Source: Methanobacteriota archaeon
Lineage (GTDB): Archaea > Halobacteriota > Methanomicrobia > Methanomicrobiales > Methanomicrobiaceae
Length of the DNA: 41,856 nt
Direction of reading: 5' to 3'
NCBI GenBank assembly: GCA_023396365.1
Contig: JAEWWL010000028.1
Span: 1-41,856 of the forward strand
Shown: in pieces, positions 1 through 8,633 of the stretch
Numbering within the stretch: position 1 is the stretch's first letter
How the letters are laid out: every line of letters starts with the position of its first letter
Translations under genes and position numbers: made by a program
Notes under the pieces: model-generated
Databases searched by the model: none
What the model was told of the DNA's origin: nothing
The model's input: the letters and a program-made list of their open reading frames with translations, nothing else

Positions 1-3000
1 GAATTAATCTCTGCAATTAATAGTGCGGCATTATATCTTTTTTCTGGATTTTTGCTCTTTAGAAGGGCCGATAAAGCGCTGAATGCCGATCCTCCTTCTC
101 TTTTAAGCCCTGCCCAGTCATCATTAATAATAAATGACCTGATTTTTTCATTATGCCTGATGGTTTTTATCAGATTTTCAACAACAGCTTTGTCCCCAAA
201 AAACCCGGGGCTTTTTAAATATGCTTCAAGGGTTGTGATTGCACTGATTCCTGCTTTAATAAGATATGCCTTTGCAAGATTTGAGACAGTCGTGCTCTTA
301 TCAAAAAGAGCAGGAGTCAGATACCTGTGTGATTCATCTGTGTTTATTCTGCCGATTATTCTGACAGCACTGATTCTTGTATCTGAATTTTTATCGGTTA
401 AAAGTACTGATATCTGATTAAGAGCTTTTGGCCCGCATCTTTCAAGTTCATCCCATTTCTTATCAGAAATCAGTTTTGCTATCTTCTCAGTCTCTTCTAT
501 TTTAATGACAAGGTCTCTTAATGATTCTTTTTGCAGCTCATCCGGAGTATTATCCATTGCATCTTTTAATTTGGGCAATGCAGTCATGCCAAGTTTTAAC
601 AAAGCTTTGTGTGATTTTTCTGCAATCTCTTCATCCATATCAAAAAGGGCATGCAAAAGAGGCGCAACTGATAAATCAGTGCCGACAGCAATTATTGCAT
701 CAAGTGCATTCATTCTTTTTGCAGAATAAAGATCACTTAACACTTCAGAGAGAGGCCGTATTGCAGTCTGTCCTGTACTGGAAATATCCTCCCATCTGTT
801 TTTTGCAATAAGAAAACGGACAAGATCATCCTTTTCTTTTGGAGCAAGCCCTGCCGACTCAAGGGTATTTGCTGCAAGCTCTTTGAATGAATCATTTTTG
901 TCACTTCTTAGCGCTTCAAGAAGAGGTTTTTCGGCTGATTTATTATATGATACAAGGGCTGATGATGCCATATCGCGAATCTGAAGGTTTTGATCTTCAA
1001 AAAGTAAAATGAGAGGCTCAATTGCTCTTCTGTCATTTAACCGTGCAAGAATCTTGACAGCTTCGGCGCGGACACCCGGATTTTTGTCCATTAATGCATA
1101 GTTCATTATATCAAAGACACGGCTGTCGGAGAGTTTTCCAAAACACTCCACAAAGACTCTTTTTACATCAGGGTCTTTTTCTGTATAAATCCTGTCATGA
1201 AGCGCATTTGCAGCCTCATTATCACTAATTCCGGCAATACTTTCTGCAACAATAATTTTTATTTCAGGCTTTCCGTAATTTAAAACCCTTATCATGCCCC
1301 TGATTCCGGGTTTGCCCGTTCTAATCAGAAGATTTAGAATAATATCCTGCATTTTTGGCGTATTATTATTAAGGTTTGTCAAAAGAGGCTCTACCGCAGG
1401 CTCTCCGATATTTACAATTTTGTCTGCGTACTCCTCTCTTACCCGGGCATCTTCGCTCTTAAGCCCGACAATAAGGCGTGAGACCTCCATCGCAACTTTT
1501 TTCCTGATTTCAAGCTCTTTTTTGATTATATCATCAATTTCATTCTGGGTAAGCTGTTTTTTGATATTCTTTGCAACCTGTTCATCCTCTTTTGAGGATG
1601 CATTTGTAATCAGCTCGTCAATTTCATCCTGTGTGAGTTTTTTGCCAAGAAGCTGTGTTGTTTTATTGTTTTCAACATAAACAGAGCGTGAGAGAAGCTC
1701 ATCAATCTCCTCCTGATTAAGTTTTTTCCCAAGCAGTTTTGAGGTGTCCTTCTTCTTATCCGAGCGTGCCTGTTTTATTAGTTCTTCGATTTCCTTTGCG
1801 TTTAACTTCTTTTTAAGAATATCAAGCGTATCTGAATCATCTGAATTTAAAAGCCTGTCAAGAAGGGTTTCTATATCATCAAGGGTGAGCTTTCTTCTAA
1901 GCAGTTTTGCGGTTTTGCCGATATGCTCCTTTAATTTTTCACGCTCAATTTTAATTTCTTTTTCAGTAAATATCTCAAGTATTGTTTTTGCATTGCGTCT
2001 TATCTCCTCATCCTCATCACGAAGGTACTCTTTTACATAGCTTACAACTCTCAGGTCTCCTGTTTTTGAAAGAACACTCAGCATCCCAAGCTTCTCCATC
2101 TTTGTTCCCTGGATGCAGACCCTGTGAATCTCCATCATGAGGAAGTTGAACATAAAGTTGCTGAATTTCAAAAGTGCATCCATAGCCTCTCTTCGCACAT
2201 TTTCATCAGTATCATTAAGAGATCTTGTTGCCAGCGGAATTCCTGCCGGATCGCTTATCTCTCCAAGAGATCTGATGGAGGATATTCTGATCAGATGATT
2301 TGGGTGAAAGATCATATTCTGAATGAAGGGAATTGCGGTATTGCCCGTCTTTGCAACTGCAGAAGAGCATTCCCTGCGCACATTTTCATCCGTATCCTGA
2401 AAATGCCTGATTAATACAGGTATTGTTGCCGGGTCATGAAGTTTTCCAAGTGAGTAGGCGCAGGCCTGCCTGATTTTTTCGTTGTCGTCCTCAATGAGAT
2501 TTAACAAAACAGGTATTGATTTTTTCTCGTAAATTTCTCCAAGCGTCTCAATTGATGCAATTCTTACATTCTCATTTTCATCACCGGTTAACAAAAAAAG
2601 AATGTCTGATGAGCATTTCCCGAATTTTTTTAAATTTTCAACTGCAACAATTCTTACAACAGGGTCTTTTTGGGAGAATGAATTTGCAAACACCTTTGTC
2701 ATCTCCGCTCCAAAGCCTGCTTTGATTAAAATTTCTTCCCAGTATTCATATGAATTCGGCTCAAAATTCTGTTTTTGATTGTTCAGAATATCTTCTGCTC
2801 TCTTCTCCTCATTTTTGATCTCCTGCTCTCTGACATAAGCTAAAGCCTCGAGGGCGCCTTTTTGTATTGCAGGATTACTGCTGCCTGATGCCGTTTTTAT
2901 TGCATCAATACCTGGTTTTCCATAAGTGTATAGTATTTTGTATGCATTTTCCCTGTTTTGAAAAATGTCGTCTCCCAAAAATTCTACAAGTGAAGGAATT

Positions 3001-3905
3001 GCTCCTTCACCAATCCTTTCAACCTCTCTGTAATATCCGCGAAGCATCAGGGATTTTGTTTTTTCTGAATATTTTTCAGGCTTCCATCCGGCTTTTTCAA
3101 GTGCCCATGAAGCCTCAATTCTGACGTCAGGGTCTGTGTCATTCATGCACTCAACAAGAAGCGAAAATAGTGACGCATCCCTTTTTTCTGCAATTGAAGT
3201 GACACAGGCCAGCCTTACTCCGGAATCAGAATCTTCAAGCAGAAGATTTAGCAGAGAGTTCGCATTTTGACTTTTTATTTTTGAAAGAACATTGGCAATT
3301 TTTTTTCTTGCTTTGGCATCAGAGATTCTTATTCCAAACTCAAGAGCAGGAATTGCATATTCCCCCTGCTTTTCTAGAGAATCCCAGTCTTCTTTTACAA
3401 GATTGTAATATGCTTTTTCAGTCTGGCTGCCTGATTTCCATCCTATGCGATCAAGAGAATTTGCAGCCTGCTCTCTTACATTTTTATTGCTGTCAGCCAA
3501 AAGGCTGCAAAGCATTCCCGGTGCATAAGGCCCTGCTGAATATCCAAGAGCAAGAGCGGCGCCTTCTCTTGATTTAAAATTATCATCCAAAAGCATTGCA
3601 TAAAGCTGTTCATTAACCGCGACACCTTCTTTTGAAATAAATCCTATAGTCCTTGCCGCACCGTCCCTTGCATTGACACTGCCTGTTTTAAGGAGATTTA
3701 AAAAAGTATTAAGGCTCTCTGCGCAATTTAGGCCTAACACTTCGGAAGCACTCTGTCGTACAGTTTCATCAGGGCTGTTGAGAGCTTTTAAAAGAGGAAC
3801 ACACGCCTCTTTGCCTGCCTCCTTAAGTGCTTTTATCGCCTTTCTGCGTTCACTTTTTTCAGTAGAATTAAGCAAAGCTATTAATCTGTCAATATCATCC
3901 GGCAA
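1..3905 (-). CDS. Giant HEAT-repeat protein (3' end outside window)
   Basis: The minus strand stays open from a TTG at 3905 to the window edge, about 1,300 codons with no stop; the C-terminus is missing. The TTG is chosen because an in-frame TAA lies five codons upstream and AGGT sits about 8 nt before it. The translation is almost wholly tandem helical repeats of roughly 30 residues, with cores such as DPDVRIEASWALEKAGW and DENVRREAMDALLKF, typical of HEAT/PBS-lyase-like repeats. No signal peptide, membrane segment or catalytic motif is visible. About two thirds of the way along, the HEAT pattern is broken by five copies of a different acidic motif (separate entry). HEAT proteins are protein-binding scaffolds, so a scaffold or assembly role is likely, but the partner is unknown. 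The + strand frames here are shadows. Confidence 0.85.
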   Translation of the reverse strand, partial: MPDDIDRLIALLNSTEKSERRKAIKALKEAGKEACVPLLKALNSPDETVRQSASEVLGLNCAESLNTFLNLLKTGSVNARDGAARTIGFISKEGVAVNEQLYAMLLDDNFKSREGAALALGYSAGPYAPGMLCSLLADSNKNVREQAANSLDRIGWKSGSQTEKAYYNLVKEDWDSLEKQGEYAIPALEFGIRISDAKARKKIANVLSKIKSQNANSLLNLLLEDSDSGVRLACVTSIAEKRDASLFSLLVECMNDTDPDVRIEASWALEKAGWKPEKYSEKTKSLMLRGYYREVERIGEGAIPSLVEFLGDDIFQNRENAYKILYTYGKPGIDAIKTASGSSNPAIQKGALEALAYVREQEIKNEEKRAEDILNNQKQNFEPNSYEYWEEILIKAGFGAEMTKVFANSFSQKDPVVRIVAVENLKKFGKCSSDILFLLTGDENENVRIASIETLGEIYEKKSIPVLLNLIEDDNEKIRQACAYSLGKLHDPATIPVLIRHFQDTDENVRRECSSAVAKTGNTAIPFIQNMIFHPNHLIRISSIRSLGEISDPAGIPLATRSLNDTDENVRREAMDALLKFSNFMFNFLMMEIHRVCIQGTKMEKLGMLSVLSKTGDLRVVSYVKEYLRDEDEEIRRNAKTILEIFTEKEIKIEREKLKEHIGKTAKLLRRKLTLDDIETLLDRLLNSDDSDTLDILKKKLNAKEIEELIKQARSDKKKDTSKLLGKKLNQEEIDELLSRSVYVENNKTTQLLGKKLTQDEIDELITNASSKEDEQVAKNIKKQLTQNEIDDIIKKELEIRKKVAMEVSRLIVGLKSEDARVREEYADKIVNIGEPAVEPLLTNLNNNTPKMQDIILNLLIRTGKPGIRGMIRVLNYGKPEIKIIVAESIAGISDNEAANALHDRIYTEKDPDVKRVFVECFGKLSDSRVFDIMNYALMDKNPGVRAEAVKILARLNDRRAIEPLILLFEDQNLQIRDMASSALVSYNKSAEKPLLEALRSDKNDSFKELAANTLESAGLAPKEKDDLVRFLIAKNRWEDISSTGQTAIRPLSEVLSDLYSAKRMNALDAIIAVGTDLSVAPLLHALFDMDEEIAEKSHKALLKLGMTALPKLKDAMDNTPDELQKESLRDLVIKIEETEKIAKLISDKKWDELERCGPKALNQISVLLTDKNSDTRISAVRIIGRINTDESHRYLTPALFDKSTTVSNLAKAYLIKAGISAITTLEAYLKSPGFFGDKAVVENLIKTIRHNEKIRSFIINDDWAGLKREGGSAFSALSALLKSKNPEKRYNAALLIAEIN
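1497..1912 (-). repeat. Five in-protein repeats of a K-L-T-Q-D-E-I-D-E-L-I motif
   Basis: Inside the HEAT protein, five successive units of about 28 residues share the core LLGKKLTQDEIDELI. The cores read KLTLDDIETLL, KLNAKEIEELI, KLNQEEIDELL, KLTQDEIDELI and QLTQNEIDDII, joined by charged linkers rich in K, D, E and S. They do not fit the HEAT pattern around them. The core resembles the N-terminal LSQDEIDALL peptide that binds CheY in bacterial FliM, and also short SHOCT-like helices. The resemblance is by eye only. Confidence 0.75.
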
Positions 3906-4213
3906 ATCAGATACCTGTTATATTAATCATATGATTTGTGTTCTATAAATTTATTGATTAATTAAAAGGCATTATTAAGGAAAAAACAGAGGGGCCAAAA
4001 TAATGCCTCTCTGATTTTAATTATTCCTTAAACTCATTTTTTTATGCTGTATTTTGAAGGGCATTTTTTAAAATTCAAACGCAGATATTTTTTTAAAATT
4101 TGAAGATTCTAAAAAAATTGAATGAATTAAAAAATTAATGAATTAAAAAATTGAAAGATAAAAAAAGATTTAAAAAAATAAAGAATTTAAAAAAAAGTTT
4201 GATTCTTTTTTAT
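3906..4213. other. AT-rich spacer, no gene seen
   Basis: This spacer lies between two minus-strand genes. It is very AT-rich and holds long A-runs, which read as T-runs on the minus strand, but no convincing open frame. It contains a perfect tandem duplication of a 16-bp unit (next entry). It would contain the promoter of the HEAT gene only on its far side (upstream of 3905) and, near 4214, the end of the upstream gene. Confidence 0.5.
4121..4152. repeat. Perfect 16-bp tandem duplication
   Basis: AATGAATTAAAAAATT occurs twice head to tail with no mismatch (4121-4136 and 4137-4152). It lies just downstream of the minus-strand gene at 4214-5215. The AT-only content suggests slippage rather than a protein site. 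Confidence 0.7.
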
Positions 4214-5215
4214 TCATAGATATTTTGTCGGAACTTTAATCTCAATACTATAGGATTTGAGCATATTGGGATTGATTATAAAGTAATAGTTGCCTGCACC
4301 CTCATAGAAGCGGTGCTTCCAGATGTATTCGCCAAGGTTCTCCCTTGAAATTACATCCCCTTCAAGTTTGGATTCTGTTTCTTCGCCGACCAGTACATCT
4401 TCAGGTTCTGAATCATCAAGACCTCCTGTAACCTCAGGAACCTTTGGCACCGGCCCTTCTGTTCTGGTATTCAGGATATATAATATCCCGCTGGGCGCTT
4501 CTGCATCCATAACCTGGACGTTTATTGAAGGAATGATGTAATACTGATTTTCGGGTTCAACCCCCACACTTTCTCCGGCGCTTTCAAAGATTCCTGACAC
4601 CTCACCGCCTGATCCTTCACTGCCATAAAGATCTTCTGCACGCTGCAGCTGCCTGAGCGCTTCATTATACTGCTGAAGGGTAATTGCCCCGCTGTTGTAC
4701 TGCACCTCAAGATTTTCCATCTGGGCTAAATAGTTATAGTTTGTTTCAAGGTCTGTTCCACCGACATCCCCTAAGCTTTCAATAGTCACCTCAATCTCCC
4801 AGTATGGGAAGGGGATATTTATTATCTGGGTTGTTGCATCCCACTGTCCGTTAATTACGGCATATGTTGTAAAGGATTTACTCTCCTCGCCTTCATATCC
4901 GGGCATGCGGAATCCAAAATCCTTAACTTCAGGCGCCCACTGGATATTGTAAGTTGAAGGATCCACGAACTTAACAGTCTTTGGAGAACCATCCCAAACA
5001 GGAGCAGGTTCAGGTGCTGCAGAAGCCTGGTACAAAACAGGATTATAGGGTGTTGACTGTGCGCCGGAAGGAACAGGATAATTTGATATTGTATTGCTTT
5101 TGGATTCAGGAAGAATCGGTATGGACTCTCCGTTCATTATGGGTTTTACAACAAGTGCCAGTACAATTACAATGGCAATTGCTGCTACAAAGAACATGAG
5201 ATCCTGTTTTTGCAT
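4214..5215 (-). CDS. Membrane-anchored protein of unknown function
   Basis: The product has 333 residues. Residues about 6-27 form one hydrophobic segment (FFVAAIAIVIVLALVVKPIM) after a short start, so this is an N-terminal anchor with the rest probably outside the membrane. A Ser/Pro/Ala-rich stretch follows, then beta-rich sequence. Around residues 165-190 is a short helical hairpin (GAITLQQYNEALRQLQ) of SHOCT type, then a Gly/Ser/Glu linker. The C-terminal part (IWKHRFYEGAGNYYFII, then SYSIEIKVPTKYL) looks like a beta-sandwich. No cysteines or enzyme motif are visible. I do not recognise the family. It stands alone: the upstream neighbour nrdD ends 235 bp before it across an AT-rich spacer with no gene. 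Confidence 0.75.
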   Translation of the reverse strand: MQKQDLMFFVAAIAIVIVLALVVKPIMNGESIPILPESKSNTISNYPVPSGAQSTPYNPVLYQASAAPEPAPVWDGSPKTVKFVDPSTYNIQWAPEVKDFGFRMPGYEGEESKSFTTYAVINGQWDATTQIINIPFPYWEIEVTIESLGDVGGTDLETNYNYLAQMENLEVQYNSGAITLQQYNEALRQLQRAEDLYGSEGSGGEVSGIFESAGESVGVEPENQYYIIPSINVQVMDAEAPSGILYILNTRTEGPVPKVPEVTGGLDDSEPEDVLVGEETESKLEGDVISRENLGEYIWKHRFYEGAGNYYFIINPNMLKSYSIEIKVPTKYL

Positions 5216-5450
5216 AATTTAATTTAGTCTATATTAATTTATATATGGTTTGTTTTGACAAAAAAAATATGAAAAAAATATTTCATTTTTACTTGAATTT
5301 AGAAATGAAAAAAAATTATTGCTGCATCTGATAAAAATAAAGTTTTGGTTATTTAATCAGCAATAAAAAAATATTTTTTTGGCGCCGCTCACCAAAAAAG
5401 TCAACAGGTTTTAAAAAAAATTTAAAATTAATTAATTGAGTGCTTAAGTT

Positions 5451-7652
5451 TTAAGTTCTTATTCCTGTATCAACAAGTGATATTCCTGTATTTGACGAAG
5501 ACTTTTCATTTTTAAATTCCCTAAACTGCCTTAGGGATACGGTAAGATCCCTTGTAAATGCAAAGTATCCTATCTGTGTGTTTCTGCACAGGTTCATTGC
5601 CATGTCCATAAGTCCTCTTGGATCAGGCCTTGCCTCACCAAGCCATATGTGGAATATGTTTCCTCCGTCCACTATCGGGAAGAAGACATGCTCAATATCC
5701 ATTCTCTTTGTAAGGGACACATCTGCGCCCGGCGTTACATGTGTTCCGTTTGTATAGTAGATTGGAAGATCAAAAGTTGTTCCGATTTTTTCAAGTGCAG
5801 AGTTTAAATCTCCCTTTATTACCTTCTCTGCATATTTTCTGAAGCGTGAATCTATTAAATCTGCAACACTGAAGCGCTGTCCGGTAGTCTCGGCAGGCGT
5901 TCTTGCAAGAGCGATTGTCATATGGTGCTTTGCAGAGATTTCCTTTGCATACATCTCAAGTTCTGTCATTGCCCTTACAGCAAGGGCAAATGCCTCACGG
6001 CTTTCATGTATCTGCGAGCCTGTATGATGCTGCACCATCTCGTTTACTCCGACAATTCCAATTGTGTATACAAGACCCTCGAGATCGACTGCAACAGGCC
6101 CTCTTAAGTCACCTTCAGGTGAGTTTGGATCTTTTGGGCACTGCATTGCAAAAGGCATTCTTCCTTTTGCTCTGATATTCTCCATCCAGCGTCTTTTGAT
6201 TTTAAAAACCTCGGTTGCGACATCCATTAATTTTTTAAGCTCCGCAAAGAGCCTCTGGTCGTCTCCTTCAGCCTTATATGCCGCACGCGGGCAGTTGATT
6301 GAGATAACCTGCCATGAACCCATGGAAAAATGCCTGCCTTCTTTGAAATACATCTTATCTTCAAAGTGGTCGTCCTCATCTGCCATTGATGAAAACTGGT
6401 ACGCACAGCACTGGTAGCATGATATGCCTTCTCCTGCACCCCTGTATGCAGGAATCTGGTTGTCATAATAAGGTGTTCCGAATTTTGATGCAAGCTCGAA
6501 TGTCATCAGGTACAGATCATTATATGTCGGAATATCCGGATTTAGCCTGTTGAATTCCTCGTCTTCTTCCATAAAGTCAGGCTCAACGCTGATCTCGGGT
6601 TTTGGGAAATTGAACGGTTTTCCCCAGTAGTCACCTTCAAGCATTACCTCCATTAATGCCTTGAACAAAAGACGGACTTCTTTTTCAAATTCACAATATA
6701 ATCTTTGCGGAGCCTGCTTTCCGTCCCATACTTTTCCTTTGTAGACGGCGGGTTTGTCGCGCCATAGTTTTGGAACTCCCGGGGATAACTGAACAGATGA
6801 AAACACAACCTGCCCTCCGCGTGCAACCATCATCTGCGTCATCTCGTAGACAAACATCTGCATGTGCTGCTTTATGCAGTCAAAGTCCTTTCCTTCAAAG
6901 TAAGGCGCAAGGAATGTAAGGAAATTATAATATCCCTGACCGCCGGCGAAATTTGTCTGGGCGCTTCCAAGTGCCTTTACTGCATGAAGAATTGCAACCT
7001 CCGGCCTTTTTGCAGGGCCCGCAACGGATGCCTTTGTTCCGTTTCCATCAGGCATGAGTCCGTAATAGAAGAAATAGCGAAGATCCCAGTCCTGACAGAA
7101 GGGACGCGTGCCGAAGTATTCAAGATCATGTATGTGCATATCACCTGAAAGATGGAAATCAGCAAGATCAGGCGGCATCTGAAGGAGATACTGCTCCTTG
7201 CTTATTTTGTCCGCTTTTTTCTTGTGAGATGTTTCTGCATTTTCCTGAAGATTTGCATTGTCCTTGGCTTCAAAGCCTCTTCCGACATCAATAAGGTGCG
7301 CATCATATACCGGAGTTCCAACTCTTGTTGATACATTGCGGTAAGGGATGAGATCTGATTCAAGAAGTGAAATGTTTACAATTTCTCTGATTAAGGGGCC
7401 GGATAGAAATTTCAGATTTAGTTTTAATATTTTCTGCTCAACATTAAAGGCAACTTTGCGTGCAGTCTCCTCATCTATCTGCTCTCCGCCATAGAACTCC
7501 TCAACAAGCTTTGTCTCTTCCAAAAGCTGTTTTACAATTCTTTCCCTGTCCCATTCAAGAATAAGGCCGCGTGATGTCCTGACTTTCGGAAGCGGGGATA
7601 CACTGAATCCTTCAAGAGTCTGCTGCAGGGATTTTTTCTCTTCCCTTCTCAT
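5451..7652 (-). CDS. nrdD: Anaerobic (class III) ribonucleoside-triphosphate reductase, C-terminus missing
   Basis: Class III reductases make dNTPs from NTPs with a glycyl radical. Residues about 25-115 form an ATP-cone allosteric domain. The barrel follows, with landmarks FHLSGDMHIHDLEYFG, NFAGGQGYYN and the cysteine cluster GISCYQCCAYQF. In usual methanogen NrdD, NTQIGYFAFTRDLTV leads into a CxxC/CxxC zinc site and the RVTGYY glycyl-radical loop. Here the protein ends about 30 residues after that point with SLRQFREFKNEK and a Ser/Thr tail, without Cys pairs or the radical loop. The other two frames past this point do not restore them. It lies 3 nt after nrdH, and GGGTGA sits about 7 nt before its ATG. 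No nrdG activase is in the window. Family is certain; activity as it stands is doubtful. Confidence 0.93.
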   Translation of the reverse strand: MRREEKKSLQQTLEGFSVSPLPKVRTSRGLILEWDRERIVKQLLEETKLVEEFYGGEQIDEETARKVAFNVEQKILKLNLKFLSGPLIREIVNISLLESDLIPYRNVSTRVGTPVYDAHLIDVGRGFEAKDNANLQENAETSHKKKADKISKEQYLLQMPPDLADFHLSGDMHIHDLEYFGTRPFCQDWDLRYFFYYGLMPDGNGTKASVAGPAKRPEVAILHAVKALGSAQTNFAGGQGYYNFLTFLAPYFEGKDFDCIKQHMQMFVYEMTQMMVARGGQVVFSSVQLSPGVPKLWRDKPAVYKGKVWDGKQAPQRLYCEFEKEVRLLFKALMEVMLEGDYWGKPFNFPKPEISVEPDFMEEDEEFNRLNPDIPTYNDLYLMTFELASKFGTPYYDNQIPAYRGAGEGISCYQCCAYQFSSMADEDDHFEDKMYFKEGRHFSMGSWQVISINCPRAAYKAEGDDQRLFAELKKLMDVATEVFKIKRRWMENIRAKGRMPFAMQCPKDPNSPEGDLRGPVAVDLEGLVYTIGIVGVNEMVQHHTGSQIHESREAFALAVRAMTELEMYAKEISAKHHMTIALARTPAETTGQRFSVADLIDSRFRKYAEKVIKGDLNSALEKIGTTFDLPIYYTNGTHVTPGADVSLTKRMDIEHVFFPIVDGGNIFHIWLGEARPDPRGLMDMAMNLCRNTQIGYFAFTRDLTVSLRQFREFKNEKSSSNTGISLVDTGIRT

Positions 7653-7655
7653 GAA

Positions 7656-7922
7656 TTATTCACCCTTGCAGAGGAGCAGCACTTCTTCCCTGACAGAGCC
7701 GCTCTGAAAAAGCTCTTTTGAAGTGAGAAATTTATTGCCAACCTGAAGAACCGGCGCCTCCCTTACAAAGACATTATTTAATCTGAGTTCTGTCATATTA
7801 GCCGGGTCTGCGAGGTCAAGATCAGAATAAAAAAAACCATTCTTCTTTAAAAAACTCTTAAGTAAGTCACAGTTCGGGCAGGTTTCGAGAGAGTATACAA
7901 CTATTTTCTGACTATCGGACAC
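7656..7922 (-). CDS. nrdH: Glutaredoxin-like redox protein (NrdH type)
   Basis: This 88-residue thioredoxin-fold protein has the active-site motif CPNC near residue 15 (VVYSLETCPNCDLL) and the cis-Pro region APVLQVGNKFL. The start is GTG at 7922, with GGGGGAT about 7 nt upstream. It is followed at once by nrdD. Known biology fits: the Methanosarcina barkeri class III reductase takes electrons from a NrdH-like redoxin reduced by a ferredoxin-dependent disulfide reductase. The role as reductant for the adjacent NrdD is inferred from linkage. Confidence 0.85.
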   Translation of the reverse strand: MSDSQKIVVYSLETCPNCDLLKSFLKKNGFFYSDLDLADPANMTELRLNNVFVREAPVLQVGNKFLTSKELFQSGSVREEVLLLCKGE

Positions 7923-8093
7923 TAAAAAAATCCCCCAATCGGTGATTGTATGATAGTTGGTTTTGGAAAATAAAAAGACTGTTGTTTGTGGCTGAAAGCA
8001 CTTTCATAATAAATCTCTGTCAGCATATTTATGTGCATCATGCTTAAATTATGTGAAATTTATTTAGAAGAAGAATAGTGTAAATAATAACTA

Positions 8094-8633
8094 ATGATCA
8101 GGTCTTTTATTGCAATAGAAATATCTTCTAAAGCCAAAGAAAAAATCTTTGAAATTGAACAGTCCCTTTTAAAAACCAGTGCCAGACTTAGTGTTGTTGA
8201 CCCGGAAAATTCTCATATTACACTGAAATTCATCGGTGATGTTGATAATAAACAGCTGGACTCTGTTAAAAAATTTTTATCACAGACCTGTTTTTCCCCC
8301 TATACCATAAACCTTAAAGGCCTGTCGCTAAACAGCCAAAAATCCCCGCGGGTTATCTGGATAAACGGATATGATGAAGGCGAGTCATCAAAGCTTGCGT
8401 CAATAATAGAGGAGGGGCTTTTACCCGTTGGAATAAAAAAAGAGACACGCCCTTTTAAGATACATGCAACAGTTGCAAGGATTAAGTCGTGGGACACATC
8501 CGCAGCACCTGTTATTAAGTCATATGCAGATGAATTTATCAGTGAATTAAAAGTCAGCGGGTTTAAGTTAAAAAAGAGCACTTTAACTCCAAAAGGTCCG
8601 GTTTATGAAGATTTAATGGAGGTAACTTTTTGA
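8094..8633 (+). CDS. thpR: RNA 2',3'-cyclic phosphodiesterase / 2'-5' RNA ligase family
   Basis: This 179-residue protein belongs to the LigT/2H phosphoesterase family. Both HxTx catalytic motifs are present: HITL at residue 41 and HATV at about residue 125, and the start MIRSFIAIEI is typical. These enzymes act on RNA ends that carry 2',3'-cyclic phosphate, as produced in tRNA splicing. It opens a two-gene unit with the CCA-adding enzyme (stop and start overlap by one base), so an RNA-end or tRNA maturation role is likely. No Shine-Dalgarno match precedes the ATG, so the transcript may have a short or absent leader. Confidence 0.92.
   Translation: MIRSFIAIEISSKAKEKIFEIEQSLLKTSARLSVVDPENSHITLKFIGDVDNKQLDSVKKFLSQTCFSPYTINLKGLSLNSQKSPRVIWINGYDEGESSKLASIIEEGLLPVGIKKETRPFKIHATVARIKSWDTSAAPVIKSYADEFISELKVSGFKLKKSTLTPKGPVYEDLMEVTF

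Noticed and set aside
52..3948. Many short + strand open frames
   Set aside because: They are shadows of the continuous minus-strand HEAT frame; none has family motifs or ribosome sites.
5216..5560. A frameshift as the cause of the short NrdD
   Set aside because: Neither alternative frame after LTV, nor the spacer downstream, contains CxxC pairs or an RVxGY motif, so a simple one-base error does not restore the domain.
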